Assembly (NCBI GenBank): GCA_020438245.1
Contig: JAGQUY010000577.1
Span: forward strand, 1-7,015
Direction: 5' to 3'
Source of the DNA: Bacteroidota bacterium
GTDB lineage: Bacteria; CLD3; SB21
Length of the DNA stretch: 7,015 nt
Shown: in pieces, positions 6,778-7,015 of the stretch
How the letters are laid out: every line of letters begins with the position of its first letter
Numbering within the stretch: the first letter of the stretch is position 1
The notes under the pieces: model-generated
Seen by the model: only the letters and a program-made list of their open reading frames with translations
The model's database searches: none
Told to the model about the DNA's origin: nothing
Made by a program: the position numbers and the translations under genes

Positions 6778-7015
6778 AACTGCAACAATCATTGCGAGTT
6801 TTGATTACCTGTCCACCGATGCTCCAGAATATGGACAATGTTCGTTCGATTTTTGACCAGTGTGGAGTACAGGTTGCAACGCCTGAGATTGTTCAGACGA
6901 TGACGGTTGAAGAGTTAAAGCGAGAGCTTCCAGCTTTCGATGGGTGGATAATTGGTGACGATCCAGCAAATCGGGAGGTTTTCACAGCCGGTCGATTGGG
7001 GCGCCTTAAAGCCGC
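6774..7015 (+). CDS. D-2-hydroxyacid dehydrogenase (phosphoglycerate dehydrogenase-like), N-terminal fragment
   Basis: The frame starts at TTG 6774 in a TTGA overlap with the previous gene, with AAGGGA seven bases upstream, and stays open to the window end (80 codons). The start RVLITCPPM (8-16) is a first beta strand. GVQVATPEIVQTMTVEEL (31-48) and FDGWIIGDDPANREVF (55-70) match the N-terminal substrate-binding domain of the D-isomer-specific 2-hydroxyacid dehydrogenase family (SerA-like). The Rossmann NAD-binding domain and the catalytic Arg/Glu/His lie beyond the edge, so activity cannot be judged. Known family role: NAD(P)-dependent interconversion of a 2-hydroxy acid and a 2-keto acid. 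Next to a CMP-sugar-acid synthetase it may help make or alter an acidic sugar precursor; that is inference. A housekeeping serine pathway enzyme is less likely inside a polysaccharide operon. Confidence 0.8.
   Translation, partial: MKLQQSLRVLITCPPMLQNMDNVRSIFDQCGVQVATPEIVQTMTVEELKRELPAFDGWIIGDDPANREVFTAGRLGRLKA

Overview
This window is one continuous stretch of a bacterial surface-polysaccharide (O-antigen or capsule type) biosynthesis cluster. It holds eight genes, all on the + strand, and the first and last are cut by the window edges. The genes are packed head to tail. Most junctions overlap by 4-10 bases and the largest gap is at most about 54 bases, so this reads as part of one long operon. 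I found no RNA gene, mobile element, CRISPR array, promoter or convincing terminator, and no gene-free stretch over 300 bases.

Layout: (1) bases 1-618, the C-terminal half of a sugar C-methyltransferase; (2) 615-1574, a divergent GDP-mannose 4,6-dehydratase-family SDR; (3) about 1629-2786, a GT-B-type putative glycosyltransferase; (4) 2783-3916, a well-conserved non-hydrolysing UDP-GlcNAc 2-epimerase (wecB type); (5) 3913-5142, a Wzz/PCP-type chain-length determinant with two membrane segments; (6) 5133-6098, a GT2 glycosyltransferase; (7) 6091-6777, an acylneuraminate (CMP-sugar-acid) cytidylyltransferase; (8) 6774 to the edge, the N-terminus of a D-2-hydroxyacid dehydrogenase.

How they may work together (inference): genes 1 and 2 probably modify a nucleotide-linked deoxysugar, perhaps adding a C-methyl branch. 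Gene 4 makes UDP-ManNAc or a related sugar. Genes 7 and 8 belong to a route to a CMP-activated acidic sugar, possibly a nonulosonic acid. Genes 3 and 6 transfer sugars onto a lipid-linked repeat unit, and gene 5 sets polymer length at the inner membrane, which points to Wzx/Wzy-type assembly outside this window.

Organism: a Wzz-type protein in such a cluster suggests a Gram-negative bacterium. GC is moderate, roughly mid-40s percent by eye, with a clear dip in the chain-length gene. Frequent TTG starts in TTGA stop/start overlaps are notable. Leptospira-like spirochetes use TTG often and carry large O-antigen loci of this kind, but the sequence alone does not settle the taxon.
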